Source of the DNA: Flavobacteriales bacterium
GTDB lineage: Bacteria; Bacteroidota; Bacteroidia; NS11-12g; UBA9320
Direction: 5' to 3'
Assembly (NCBI GenBank): GCA_020635355.1
Contig: JACJZW010000002.1
Location: 124,001 to 188,000 of the forward strand
DNA: 64,000 nt
Made by a program: the position numbers and the translations under genes. A model generated the notes under the pieces. The model saw nothing but the letters and a program-made list of their open reading frames with translations, did not search any database and was not told the DNA's origin. Positions within the stretch are counted from its first letter, which is position 1, and each line of letters starts with the position of its first letter. Positions 1-8,938 of the stretch are shown here, piece by piece.

Positions 1-956
1 ACCACGGCTCCGCCCAACTGCCACCATGGACCATCAGCCTGCATAATCATCCCACCGCAATACGATGTGATGGTGAAGATGGGGCCTGGGACAGCCTGAT
101 TCATGCCAATTCCGGTTAGAAAATCATCGGGAGTAATCCAATTATTGAACTGAACAAACTGTTCCAGCATCATGGGAATGAGCACATTGCCTCCACCAAA
201 AACCAAGGCCCCAAACCGATACGTGTTCTCAAATAAAATAATCAACCGCCCGGTGGGGTCATCCCCTGCGAAGCGTGCAGCTAGCCCAGCTAGAATAAAG
301 ATTAAAAAGAAGAAGGCGGGCAATTGCCAGTTGATGCGAAAGTGACCATCAAAGGCTGATGGTCCGATTAGTTCGCTATCTTTTTTATTCAGGAAATAAC
401 TGATGATGCCACCTCCAATCAACAATACCGGAAATATCCAGGGTGTTTTAACATAATCTTCCAGCCGGTGACGCAATAAAGCCGCCACCACGAATGCCAT
501 CAGCATCAAGACTAAACGGAGTCTTCCTTTATTCACTTTTCGCGCCATGGATACACCGGCTGTGAGTACGAAGGCAACGGCCAACGGCTGTATAAAGCGG
601 AATATGTCCTTGTTTAACCCGTGAAAGAAACTGAGACTGAAGGAGAGGATGGTCATCAAGATAAACGCAGGTAAAATCCAGACAATCAGGGTCAAAAATG
701 CCAGAAATGCCCCTCCAAACTTGTAGCCCATCGCGGTAATGGTTTGGGTGGATGAGGGGCCGGGAAGCATTTGAGCAAGGCCGTATAATTCAAGGAGTTC
801 CGGAGAGGTCAAATATTTTCGTCGCTCTACCATGCGCTTCTGAAACATGGCCAGGTGCATCTCCGGTCCGCCGAATGCCGTAAGCGCAATTGCGAGCACG
901 TCTTTCAGGAACAACAGACGCTTGATTTTTTTTACTTTTGACCCCGTTTTTGACAT
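1..956 (-). CDS. chrA: Chromate transporter ChrA (partial)
   Basis: Membrane protein of the CHR chromate ion transporter family, expected in the inner membrane, where ChrA exports chromate. Reading leftwards from the ATG at 956, the first half carries the family motifs FGGPEMHLAMF and LPGPSSTQT. The second half repeats the pattern with FGGGNVLIPM and QAVPGPIFT, so this is the long two-domain type. The 3' end lies outside the window and at least 318 residues are present. It diverges from the lipoprotein gene at 983 and the two start regions almost abut. Family assignment is firm. Chromate as the real substrate is inferred from the family only. Confidence 0.9.
   Translation of the reverse strand, partial: MSKTGSKVKKIKRLLFLKDVLAIALTAFGGPEMHLAMFQKRMVERRKYLTSPELLELYGLAQMLPGPSSTQTITAMGYKFGGAFLAFLTLIVWILPAFILMTILSFSLSFFHGLNKDIFRFIQPLAVAFVLTAGVSMARKVNKGRLRLVLMLMAFVVAALLRHRLEDYVKTPWIFPVLLIGGGIISYFLNKKDSELIGPSAFDGHFRINWQLPAFFFLIFILAGLAARFAGDDPTGRLIILFENTYRFGALVFGGGNVLIPMMLEQFVQFNNWITPDDFLTGIGMNQAVPGPIFTITSYCGGMIMQADGPWWQLGGAV
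933..940 (+). promoter_or_regulatory. Candidate -7 element TACTTTTG
   Basis: Matches the Bacteroidota -7 consensus TAnnTTTG and lies 43 bases before the lipoprotein ATG at 983. It also overlaps the first codons of the divergent chrA gene. No convincing -33 TTG at normal spacing was found, so this is a moderate call. Confidence 0.4.
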
Positions 957-982
957 CGTTTTCGATCAGCCAACACCATCAC

Positions 983-1579
983 ATGCAAAGGCAAATTAGA
1001 GCAATAATTCCCGTATTCCTTGTATTTTTTTCATCTCTGAGTATTTGGCTTGCAGCCTGTAATTCCATAGATGAACGCTACTTCGAACGTCTCGATTCTC
1101 TTGACAACCGACTGGATACCATAACCGCTATGCTTCAGGTTGATGGCCAAACCATCGAACGACGGAAGGAGTTGATTGAAGGTCATATCCGATTGGTGCA
1201 ACTCCACTACAACGATACATTCTCGCCTGAATTTGGGACCTTCCTCAGCAAATACAAGGGTGTTGGCAAGGCGTATAAGAAGTTTACAGCCGATTATTCC
1301 AACTGCCTGACGGAACTGGAAAGCCTGAAGAAACAAGCCGCTGATTTACGGCAATCGGTGGAAGCCGGGACTATTTCGAAGGATGCGTTCAAACAGTATT
1401 ACGCCACAGAAACGGCTGATGGCATTGCGCTGTACAATCGATCGAAAAATATCATTGATCCAGTGCACTCGGTGGAACCGGATTATCAGCGCATCAGCCG
1501 ACTGGTACATGAAAAACTTTCAGAAAAGGCCAAGGAAAATCCTGATCTCGATTCTGCCTTGAAAGATTTAGCACAGTAA
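983..1579 (+). CDS. Coiled-coil lipoprotein
   Basis: 198-residue envelope protein of unknown function. I chose the ATG at 983 rather than the upstream TTG at 938 because it gives a clean signal sequence with positive N-terminus, hydrophobic core and the lipobox LAAC, with the acylated cysteine about residue 26. The rest is charged and helical (RYFERLDSLDNRLDTI and later segments), consistent with coiled coil, without a domain I recognise. The gene precedes gcvP by about 100 bases, and gcvP has its own promoter-like element, so they are probably not one operon. Confidence 0.75.
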   Translation: MQRQIRAIIPVFLVFFSSLSIWLAACNSIDERYFERLDSLDNRLDTITAMLQVDGQTIERRKELIEGHIRLVQLHYNDTFSPEFGTFLSKYKGVGKAYKKFTADYSNCLTELESLKKQAADLRQSVEAGTISKDAFKQYYATETADGIALYNRSKNIIDPVHSVEPDYQRISRLVHEKLSEKAKENPDLDSALKDLAQ

Positions 1580-1652
1580 TTTGCTGTATATCAGGCCATT
1601 TGGGCGGATTTTTGGCCTAGATGCGCAATGCATGGATTCTCTGCATTCCATC

Positions 1653-1661
1653 TATTTTTGC
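1653..1661 (+). promoter_or_regulatory. Candidate gcvP promoter TATTTTTGC
   Basis: Perfect match to the extended Bacteroidota -7 element TAnnTTTGC, 25 bases before the chosen gcvP start at 1686. It supports that start, because the longer reading frame from 1581 would begin upstream of the promoter. No clear TTG -33 box is seen. Confidence 0.5.
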
Positions 1662-1685
1662 ACCACATTTTTATCGAATACCATC

Positions 1686-4571
1686 ATGGAACTTAAGATT
1701 GATCAAATTGAATTTTTCAAGCATCGGCACACCAGCATAACTGAAGCTGAGAAGGCTGAAATGCTGAAGGTTGTTGGTGTTGGATCAATGGAAGAATTGA
1801 TCGCCAAAACAATTCCGGAAAACATCCGAATAACCAACCACCTGGACATTGATGCGGCGGTAAGTGAACAGAAATTTCTGAGTGATCTCCGAGAGATTGC
1901 CTCCGAAAATAAAATTTACCGGAGCTACATCGGGATGGGGTATTACAATACCTACACGCCCACCGTTATCCTCCGAAACATCATAGAGAATCCAGGATGG
2001 TATACCCAGTATACACCGTATCAGGCGGAAATTGCGCAAGGCCGATTAGAAGCCCTGCTTAATTACCAAACAATGGTGATGGATCTTACCGGCATGGATC
2101 TCGCCAATGCCTCTTTGCTGGATGAGGGAACCGCTTGTGCGGAGGCCATGCACATGTTCCATGATTTGTGTAAGCGAAAGGAAGCCAATAAGTTTTTTGT
2201 AGATGAACGCATCTTTCCGCAAACGTTGGATGTTCTCAAAACCCGATCAAATCCGGTTGGAATTGAATTGGTTGTGGGCGACTTTAACTCCACTCCGCTG
2301 GACGAAAGCTTCTTCGGTGCCCTGGTACAGTATCCGGATGCACATGGAGAAGTTCGCGACTATGCCGCGTTTACGGCAGCCGCCCACGAAATGGGAATTT
2401 TGGTAGCAGCGGCGGCGGATTTGCTGAGTTTAACCATGCTCACCGCTCCGGGTGATTGGGGCGCAGATGCCGTGGTAGGTAATTCTCAGCGATTTGGTGT
2501 GCCTTTGGGATATGGTGGTCCGCATGCGGCCTATTTTGCTTCCCGGGAGGATTACAAACGTCAAATTCCAGGTCGAATCATTGGTGTGAGCAAGGATGCC
2601 CAAGGTAAATACGCCTTGCGCATGGCATTGCAAACCCGTGAGCAACATATCAAACGCGATAAAGCCACTTCAAATATTTGTACTGCCCAGGTTCTGCTTG
2701 CCATCATGGCGGGTATGTATGGAACCTACCACGGGCCAAAGGGACTGAAGAAAATTGCCTCCAAAATTCACGGACTTACCCGGGTATTGGATGCCGCTAT
2801 TCAGTCATTGGGCTATACGCAGGTGAATAAAACGTATTTCGATACCCTTCGAATTGAAGGATTGTCGGAAGATGTACTTCACTCCATCCGAAATCACGCC
2901 TTGAAATCTGAAATCAATTTGTGTTACGAAGAGAACTGGATTCAGATTTCGCTGGACGAAACGGCTGAACTGAGTGATGTTCAGGATGTGGCGAATTGCT
3001 TTGCCGCCGCCATTCACAAACAGGTAGATTGTAACCAATTTACGCAGAATCTTGAGTTGAACTGGTCTTCGAACTTTGTTAGAACCAGCGATTACATGAC
3101 ACATGAGGTGTTCAGTAAATACCATACCGAGCATGAGATGTTGCGCTACTTGAAATCGTTGGAAAACAAGGATTTGTCGCTTACCCATTCCATGATTTCT
3201 TTGGGTAGCTGTACGATGAAGCTCAATGCTACAACGGAAATGATTCCCGTTACCTGGCCGGAATTTAACTCGATACATCCATTTGTACCAGTTGATCAGG
3301 CCTTGGGATATCAAACTATTTTGGATGATTTGAGTCGTGATTTGGCAGAGATCACCGGATTTGCCGGTGTGAGCCTTCAACCAAATGCTGGATCTCAGGG
3401 TGAATACGCCGGATTGATGGTTATTCGTGAATACCTTCAGGATCAGGGACAGGGCCATCGAAACATTGCCTTGATTCCATCATCGGCGCACGGCACTAAC
3501 CCGGCGAGCGCGGTTATGGCGGGCATGCAGGTTGTGGTAGTGAAGTGCCTTGACAACGGCTACATCGATATGGATGATCTTCGGGCTAAGGCTGAGCAAC
3601 ATGCTGATGATCTGGCCTGTATCATGGTAACATATCCATCTACCAATGGTGTTTATGAGGAAACCATCCGGGAAATAACCTCCATTGTGCATGAGCATGG
3701 TGGTCAGGTGTACATGGATGGAGCCAATATGAATGCTCAGGTTGGCTTGACCAATCCGGGAATGATTGGAGCCGATGTTTGTCACCTGAACCTGCACAAG
3801 ACCTTCTGTATCCCTCACGGAGGTGGCGGACCAGGAATGGGGCCGATCTGTGTGGCCGCTCATCTCAAACCGTATTTGCCGGGCCATGCCGTGGTGAAGA
3901 CCGGTTATGACAAAGCGATGCATGCGGTATCTGCCGCTCCGTTTGGCAGTGCATCCATTCTGCTGATTTCCTATGCCTACATCAAGATGATGGGATACAC
4001 CGGTTTGAAGGAAGCAACCGAAGCAGCCATTTTGAATGCCAATTACATCAAGGCGCGTCTGGACGGCCACTATGAAATGCTCTTCAAAGGGAAGAACGGA
4101 ACCGTTGCGCATGAGATGATCGTGGATACACGGGTGCTCAAGGCTTCGAGCGGAATTCAGGTAGAGGATATTGCCAAGCGTTTGATGGACTATGGTTTCC
4201 ATGCTCCAACCGTCTCCTTCCCAATTGCGGGAACACTTATGGTTGAGCCAACGGAAAGTGAAAGCAAAGATGAATTGGATCGATTCATTGATTGTTTGAT
4301 TGCCATTCGGGAAGAGATTCGGGATATCGAAGAAGGCCGATTGAGCAAGGACGATAACATGTTGTTGAATGCTCCGCATACTGCCGAGGTGGTGATGTCG
4401 TCCAACTGGAATCACGCCTACAGCCGAGAACGAGCTGCCTATCCGTTGGAATGGGTGCGAACACGCAAATTCTGGCCGTCGGTTTCCCGGGTGGACAATA
4501 CCTATGGTGATCGTAACCTGGTTTGTGCTTGCTTGCCGCTGGATGCTTACGAGGAATCAGCCGCATCTTAA
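1686..4571 (+). CDS. gcvP: Glycine dehydrogenase (decarboxylating), P-protein
   Basis: PLP enzyme of the glycine cleavage system. It decarboxylates glycine and passes the aminomethyl group to lipoyl-GcvH. From the ATG at 1686 the protein is 961 residues, the normal length for the single-chain (fused P1+P2) form. The PLP site LNLHKTFCIPHGGGGPGMGP is present with the Schiff-base lysine at about residue 705, and the N-terminus MELKIDQIEFFKHRH fits the family. An in-frame extension to 1581 adds 35 residues with no family similarity, so I rejected it. No gcvT or gcvH neighbour lies in the window, so the complex is encoded at scattered loci here. Confidence 0.98.
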   Translation: MELKIDQIEFFKHRHTSITEAEKAEMLKVVGVGSMEELIAKTIPENIRITNHLDIDAAVSEQKFLSDLREIASENKIYRSYIGMGYYNTYTPTVILRNIIENPGWYTQYTPYQAEIAQGRLEALLNYQTMVMDLTGMDLANASLLDEGTACAEAMHMFHDLCKRKEANKFFVDERIFPQTLDVLKTRSNPVGIELVVGDFNSTPLDESFFGALVQYPDAHGEVRDYAAFTAAAHEMGILVAAAADLLSLTMLTAPGDWGADAVVGNSQRFGVPLGYGGPHAAYFASREDYKRQIPGRIIGVSKDAQGKYALRMALQTREQHIKRDKATSNICTAQVLLAIMAGMYGTYHGPKGLKKIASKIHGLTRVLDAAIQSLGYTQVNKTYFDTLRIEGLSEDVLHSIRNHALKSEINLCYEENWIQISLDETAELSDVQDVANCFAAAIHKQVDCNQFTQNLELNWSSNFVRTSDYMTHEVFSKYHTEHEMLRYLKSLENKDLSLTHSMISLGSCTMKLNATTEMIPVTWPEFNSIHPFVPVDQALGYQTILDDLSRDLAEITGFAGVSLQPNAGSQGEYAGLMVIREYLQDQGQGHRNIALIPSSAHGTNPASAVMAGMQVVVVKCLDNGYIDMDDLRAKAEQHADDLACIMVTYPSTNGVYEETIREITSIVHEHGGQVYMDGANMNAQVGLTNPGMIGADVCHLNLHKTFCIPHGGGGPGMGPICVAAHLKPYLPGHAVVKTGYDKAMHAVSAAPFGSASILLISYAYIKMMGYTGLKEATEAAILNANYIKARLDGHYEMLFKGKNGTVAHEMIVDTRVLKASSGIQVEDIAKRLMDYGFHAPTVSFPIAGTLMVEPTESESKDELDRFIDCLIAIREEIRDIEEGRLSKDDNMLLNAPHTAEVVMSSNWNHAYSRERAAYPLEWVRTRKFWPSVSRVDNTYGDRNLVCACLPLDAYEESAAS

Positions 4572-4631
4572 GACGAAATCCTGTTGCCGACACTCGGCTG
4601 AATCACTATTTCATTTATCTTGCAGCGGTAG

Positions 4632-5123
4632 ATGGAATTAGGTTTAATCATCCTCTTTTTGGCCGTTGGGCTGATCTTTCTTTTGGTCGAAATTTTGATC
4701 ACACCGGGGTTGGTCCTGGGCATCGTGGGCATTGTTTTCATGACCTTTGGAATTCTTCGAACGTATACGGTTTACGGTTCAGAGACAGGGAACATTGTCT
4801 TGCTATCTGTGTTCCTGGGAACAATTCTGCTCATCTTTCTGGCGCTCAAGGGCGGGATTTGGAAGCGGATGGCGTCTAAGGATGTCATTGCCTCAAAGGC
4901 CGTTGATAATGCCGGAGAATTCGTGAAAATTGGTGATGAAGGTCAAACCATCTCAGCACTTCGACCCAGCGGAAATGCCATTTTTAGTGGAAGACGAATA
5001 GAGGTTTCCACCATAGGTGATCCCATTCCATCCGGTGTAAAAATCGCGGTGTTGCGCATCGCACAAAATAAAGTGTATGTTCGAGTCGCAGAAGATCAAC
5101 CACAAACTGATAACATCAAATAA
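4632..5123 (+). CDS. NfeD-like membrane protein
   Basis: 163-residue partner of the SPFH/flotillin protein encoded next. Residues 1-75 form hydrophobic membrane segments (MELGLIILFLAVGLIFLL and IVLLSVFLGTILLIFLAL). The C-terminal 65 residues are the NfeD OB-fold, with the hallmark run GDEGQTISALRPSGNAIF followed by GRRIEVSTIGDPI. The gene ends 9 bases before floA, so they are almost surely co-transcribed. In Bacillus the equivalent pair organises functional membrane microdomains. The role here is inferred from that pairing. Confidence 0.93.
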   Translation: MELGLIILFLAVGLIFLLVEILITPGLVLGIVGIVFMTFGILRTYTVYGSETGNIVLLSVFLGTILLIFLALKGGIWKRMASKDVIASKAVDNAGEFVKIGDEGQTISALRPSGNAIFSGRRIEVSTIGDPIPSGVKIAVLRIAQNKVYVRVAEDQPQTDNIK

Positions 5124-5132
5124 TTAAATACC

Positions 5133-6119
5133 ATGCCTGAAGGACCTATGTTAGTTGTAGCCATCGTCGCGATAATCGCGTTACTGGCCCTGTTCTTTTA
5201 CTTTATTCCAATCAGTCTCTGGTTCACCGCGTTTGTGTCTGGTGTACGTGTGAGTATTGTGCAATTAATTCTGATGCGTATCCGAAAGGTGCCGCCATCG
5301 TTAATCATCAATGCACAGATTAACTCGGTAAAGGCAGGATTATCCACCACCATCAATGAATTGGAAACGCACTACATGGCGGGTGGTAATGTCAACAATG
5401 TGATCAAGGCATTGATCTCGGCTGATAAGGCGAATATCCCGTTGGACTTTAATCTGGCTGCGGCTATTGACCTCGCCGGTCGGGACGTATTTGATGCCGT
5501 TCAGCTCAGTGTAAACCCACGAGTAATTAATACCCCTCCTGTTGCCGCTGTGGCCAAGGATGGTATTCAACTGATTGCCAAGGCGCGGGTAACCGTTCGG
5601 GCAAATATCCATCAATTGGTAGGTGGTGCCGGTGAAGAAACCATCCTCGCCCGGGTTGGGGAAGGTATCGTAACCACCATCGGTTCGGCCGATAATCATA
5701 AATCCGTTCTGGAAAATCCGGATCAAATTTCCAAGGTGGTTTTATCCAAGGGATTGGATGCGGGAACAGCCTTTGAAATCCTGTCGATTGACATTGCGGA
5801 TATCGATATAGGGAAGAACATCGGTGCTGGTTTGCAAACCGATCAGGCAGAAGCCGATCTCAAGGTGGCCAACGCCAAGGCGGAAGAGCGTCGTGCTCTT
5901 GCGGTAGCGAATGAACAGGAGATGAAGGCAAAATCTCAGGAGGCTCGTGCTCAGGTGATTTTGGCTGAAGCCGAAATTCCAATGGCTATTGCTGAAGCGT
6001 TCCGCTCCGGTAATCTGGGTGTGATGGATTACTACAAGCTGCGCAACATTGAAGCCGATACCAATATGCGGGATTCGATTGCCGGTCCTACCAATCCAAA
6101 GAAAAAGGACACCAAGTAA
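5133..6119 (+). CDS. floA: Flotillin-like protein FloA
   Basis: 328-residue membrane-microdomain scaffold of the FloA (UPF0365, YqfA) family, close to the usual length of about 330. An N-terminal hydrophobic hairpin (residues 5-40) anchors it to the inner leaflet. The SPFH-type body follows, then an Ala/Glu-rich coiled coil (QAEADLKVANAKAEERRALA) typical of flotillin oligomerisation. It sits directly downstream of nfeD, the conserved arrangement. Its stop codon abuts the stop of the convergent ydeI-like gene with no space for a separate terminator. Confidence 0.96.
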   Translation: MPEGPMLVVAIVAIIALLALFFYFIPISLWFTAFVSGVRVSIVQLILMRIRKVPPSLIINAQINSVKAGLSTTINELETHYMAGGNVNNVIKALISADKANIPLDFNLAAAIDLAGRDVFDAVQLSVNPRVINTPPVAAVAKDGIQLIAKARVTVRANIHQLVGGAGEETILARVGEGIVTTIGSADNHKSVLENPDQISKVVLSKGLDAGTAFEILSIDIADIDIGKNIGAGLQTDQAEADLKVANAKAEERRALAVANEQEMKAKSQEARAQVILAEAEIPMAIAEAFRSGNLGVMDYYKLRNIEADTNMRDSIAGPTNPKKKDTK

Positions 6120-6647
6120 TCAAGACTTATTCGCTTGTTTGAGCGCTTCGTTGAGTGCTCTAAAATCCAGTTTGCCCTGTACCGAGGTGAGGTAGTTGAG
6201 GATGACCAGGGATTTCTTTAACCGAACTTCGGAAGATTTTGGTTTGGTGGCGATGTAGATCAGATTGCGTTGTTTGCCCGGCGTGAGCTGGTGGAAATAA
6301 TGTGAACCCTCTTCATCCTGAGACAGTAACTCCTCGAACTCCTCTGAGATTTCCATTCCATATTTACTTGTGTTGGGTGTGAGTCGGAGAGTAACGTCGT
6401 CTCCGGGTTGAATCTTGAGCTTTTTTTGTCGCTCCTTGTTGATATTGATGAACCAGGAATTCTCTCCTCCCGGCATCAGGGCACAGGAGAATTTCTCCTT
6501 TTCATTGAGTTCGCACCATAGGCGGTCGATCTCGTGAGATCGAATTGCGGAATGGACGTGTTCCGGTATGAACGCTCCACAGGCCCAAACCTCAGAGCTT
6601 AGTACAACCAGTTTACTCGTACACGTCCATTCCTGCTGATCCGACAT
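6120..6647 (-). CDS. YdeI/OmpD-associated family protein with DUF1905 domain
   Basis: 175-residue cytoplasmic protein. Residues 1-95 resemble DUF1905, with the pattern of a small beta-barrel (SCALMPGGENSWFININKER, then a Gly-Asp turn at QPGDDV). Residues 105-165 match the YdeI/OmpD-associated helical segment (QLTPGKQRNLIYIA, then a basic helix). Homologues are called bacteriocin-protection proteins, but the biochemistry is unknown. The start lies 6 bases downstream of the MBL/rhodanese stop, so the two probably form an operon. Confidence 0.8.
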   Translation of the reverse strand: MSDQQEWTCTSKLVVLSSEVWACGAFIPEHVHSAIRSHEIDRLWCELNEKEKFSCALMPGGENSWFININKERQKKLKIQPGDDVTLRLTPNTSKYGMEISEEFEELLSQDEEGSHYFHQLTPGKQRNLIYIATKPKSSEVRLKKSLVILNYLTSVQGKLDFRALNEALKQANKS

Positions 6648-6652
6648 GAATG

Positions 6653-8062
6653 TTATTTAGTTGACTGACATGCGTAGTCAGTTTTAGGCAACGAAGTGTT
6701 TTTGAGTGCACCAAATCCACCAGCCAAATCCACGAGATTATGAATACCACGGGATTTTAGGATGGATGCACCAATAACGGAACGGTATCCACCTGCGCAG
6801 TGAATGTAGAAGGTTTTGTCCTGAGGGAATTCAGCCAGGTGATCATTCAGGTAATCCAACGGCGCGTTGCTTGCCATGGTAAGATGTTCGGCATCGTATT
6901 CGCCGTTTCGGCGGAGGTCAAATACCGGAACGTCGCCTTTGGAAACAATTTGCTCAAACTCATCGGCGGAGATGGAGGTAATGGTGTCTACTTCCTTACC
7001 GGCATTTTTCCAGGCGTCAAATCCTCCTTTGAGGTAGCCAATAGTGTTGTCAAAACCCACTCGCGAAAGACGGGTAATGGCTTCTTCCACTTTATTCTCA
7101 TCGGCAACCAGAAGAATAGGCTGATCCACATCTTTGATCATGGCGCCCACCCAAGGGGCAAAATTGCCGTTCAATCCAATGAAAATTGACTTCGGAATAA
7201 ATCCGTTTACAAATTCCTTTTCGGTTCGAACATCCAGAATTAAGGCCTCGGTGGCATTTGCTGCCAATTCAAAGGCTTCAGGATCCAATGCGTTTTCGCC
7301 TTTGGCAATTACATCGTCAATATTGGCGTACCCTTCCTTGTTCATCTTTACGTTCATGGGGAAATAGGCCGGAGGAGGCAGCAGCCCATCCGTAACTTCC
7401 TTCACGAATTCTGCTTCGGTCATATCGGCCCGAAGGGCGTAATTCATCTTCTTTTGATTTCCCAGCGTGTCAACCGTTTCCTTCATCATGTTCTTTCCAC
7501 ATGCTGATCCGGCTCCGTGGCCCGGGTAAACGATAACATCATCGGCCAGCGGCATGATCTTGTCCCGAAGGCTATGGAACAAGGTGGCGGCCAACTGTTC
7601 CTGCGTCATGTTCGCAGCTTTTTGAGCGAGGTCGGGTCGGCCAACATCGCCCAAGAAGAGCGTGTCGCCGGAGAAGATTGCGTAATCTTTTCCGTTTTCG
7701 TCAATCAGTAGCCAAGTGGTGCTTTCCATGGTGTGACCTGGTGTGTGCAATGTTTTAATGGTGACATCGCCCACTTTAAATTCTTCACCATCCTTGGCAA
7801 CAACGGATTCAAAAGCCGGTTTGGCCGTTGGGCCGTATACAATTTTGGCACCTGTTTTCTCGGCCATGGTAACGTGACCACTAACGAAATCGGCATGAAA
7901 ATGCGTTTCGAAAATATAGGTGTATTTGGCGCCAGATTTCTCAGCGCGGTCGATATACGACTGAACCTCTCGCAATGGGTCGATTATGGCTGCTTCACCC
8001 TTGCTTTCGATGTAGTAGGCTCCGTGAGCCAGACATCCTGTATAGATTTGTTCAACTATCAT
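6653..8062 (-). CDS. MBL-fold hydrolase fused to two rhodanese domains
   Basis: 469-residue enzyme of the persulfide-dioxygenase-like group. Residues 1-240 are a metallo-beta-lactamase fold with metal motifs THFHADFVSGH, TPGHTMEST, GDTLFLGDVGRPDL and YPGHGAGSACG. Two rhodanese domains follow. The first (about 265-355) has no catalytic cysteine (ILLVADENK) and is probably inactive. The second (about 370-465) has the active loop HCAGGYRS. Such fusions oxidise glutathione or other low-molecular-weight persulfides and handle sulfane sulfur, which is the inferred role. A promoter element lies at 8085-8092. A Crp/Fnr regulator of a type often linked to these genes lies 3 kb upstream. Confidence 0.93.
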   Translation of the reverse strand: MIVEQIYTGCLAHGAYYIESKGEAAIIDPLREVQSYIDRAEKSGAKYTYIFETHFHADFVSGHVTMAEKTGAKIVYGPTAKPAFESVVAKDGEEFKVGDVTIKTLHTPGHTMESTTWLLIDENGKDYAIFSGDTLFLGDVGRPDLAQKAANMTQEQLAATLFHSLRDKIMPLADDVIVYPGHGAGSACGKNMMKETVDTLGNQKKMNYALRADMTEAEFVKEVTDGLLPPPAYFPMNVKMNKEGYANIDDVIAKGENALDPEAFELAANATEALILDVRTEKEFVNGFIPKSIFIGLNGNFAPWVGAMIKDVDQPILLVADENKVEEAITRLSRVGFDNTIGYLKGGFDAWKNAGKEVDTITSISADEFEQIVSKGDVPVFDLRRNGEYDAEHLTMASNAPLDYLNDHLAEFPQDKTFYIHCAGGYRSVIGASILKSRGIHNLVDLAGGFGALKNTSLPKTDYACQSTK

Positions 8063-8084
8063 AATTTGTAATCATTTATCGAAA

Positions 8085-8092
8085 CAAAGGTA
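8085..8092 (-). promoter_or_regulatory. Candidate -7 element TACCTTTG
   Basis: On the minus strand this is a perfect TAnnTTTG element 23 bases before the ATG of the MBL/rhodanese gene. Upstream TTTG and TTG triplets are present but closer than the usual spacing. Confidence 0.5.
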
Positions 8093-8246
8093 GCAGGTCA
8101 AAGTTCAATCCGACGTGACCTCGGTTACATCTTTGGGGATGGGGAATGAGGAATGGGGGATGTGCACTTTGATTCACTTTTGAGTACACAATATTATATG
8201 CGCATCAAATCCGCACGTTTGGATGATTTCGATGGGGATTGTTGGA

Positions 8247-8254
8247 TATATTTG
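8247..8254 (+). promoter_or_regulatory. Candidate -7 element TATATTTG
   Basis: Perfect TAnnTTTG match with a TTTG at 8218-8221. The spacing of 25 bases is a little long. It precedes the ATG at 8291 by 37 bases and is the main reason for choosing that start over the one at 8153. Confidence 0.4.
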
Positions 8255-8290
8255 GAAGTTGGGCAACATACAATCAAAACTTCATCATCA

Positions 8291-8845
8291 ATGACCTATA
8301 AGGATCAATTAATTCAAGAATTAAAGAATACCCATGGACACTTGATGGCAAAATGGATGAAAGATTCAAGCCCGTTTATTGAGTTGGCAGGTCAAGTTGA
8401 AGACTTCATGCACCGGAAATCTCCAGAAGGTAAGGTCGCTTCACTTTTTATTATACACCAGTTGATAGGTGAAACGATTAAACAGCTGATTATCTTCTGC
8501 GAGTTTTACGAACGTGTTTGTGTATACCCTGCAAAAAAAATGGAGACCAGGTTAAACCCAGGTATGACCATAAAAGAACTGATCAAGATTCTAAATGGTA
8601 AAATTGAATTCAAGAGCAAGAAGATGATTGCGCAAGCTGCAGCCGAAATCAATGATCTTCGAAATAGTTATGGTCACCAAATGATTTATAGGATGTTGGA
8701 GCAAAACTATGATTATTCGGAATTAGATGATATTCATAGCAGATTCGACGCATACTTTGAACACTTCAAAGTTGGAATATTGGATTTGAGTGCACTGATT
8801 GAAAAAGCAAAGAAAAGGGAAGTTATATACAAGTTAGTAAAGTAA
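8291..8845 (+). CDS. Hypothetical protein with a HEPN-like RNSYGH motif
   Basis: 184-residue all-helical, AT-rich orphan protein. Near residues 125-135 it reads EINDLRNSYGHQM, an R-x4-H motif with asparagine after the arginine, as in HEPN RNase/nucleotidyltransferase-partner domains. The surrounding helices fit that fold, but I cannot confirm it without profile comparison. I chose ATG 8291 because a promoter-like element lies at 8247. A longer frame from ATG 8153 would add 46 residues, MGDVHFDS onwards. No MNT-type partner gene lies beside it, so it would be a solitary HEPN. Base composition differs from the core genes on either side, suggesting transfer. Confidence 0.6.
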   Translation: MTYKDQLIQELKNTHGHLMAKWMKDSSPFIELAGQVEDFMHRKSPEGKVASLFIIHQLIGETIKQLIIFCEFYERVCVYPAKKMETRLNPGMTIKELIKILNGKIEFKSKKMIAQAAAEINDLRNSYGHQMIYRMLEQNYDYSELDDIHSRFDAYFEHFKVGILDLSALIEKAKKREVIYKLVK

Positions 8846-8938
8846 TACGTTGCCTACACGCGGTATATCCAATGCGGGCTGATGTGATTTAATTCAAGTT
8901 GGATGGATTGAGGGAATTTATATTTTCGTCTCAACCTG

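Noticed and set aside
3480..4415. Long antisense open frames inside gcvP (minus strand, 311 and 217 codons)
   Set aside because: They lie opposite a strongly conserved enzyme gene, have no start signals or domains, and their length follows from the codon use of gcvP.
8153..8290. Longer N-terminus of the HEPN-like protein
   Set aside because: A promoter-like element at 8247 lies within it and the extra residues lack visible structure. Not excluded.
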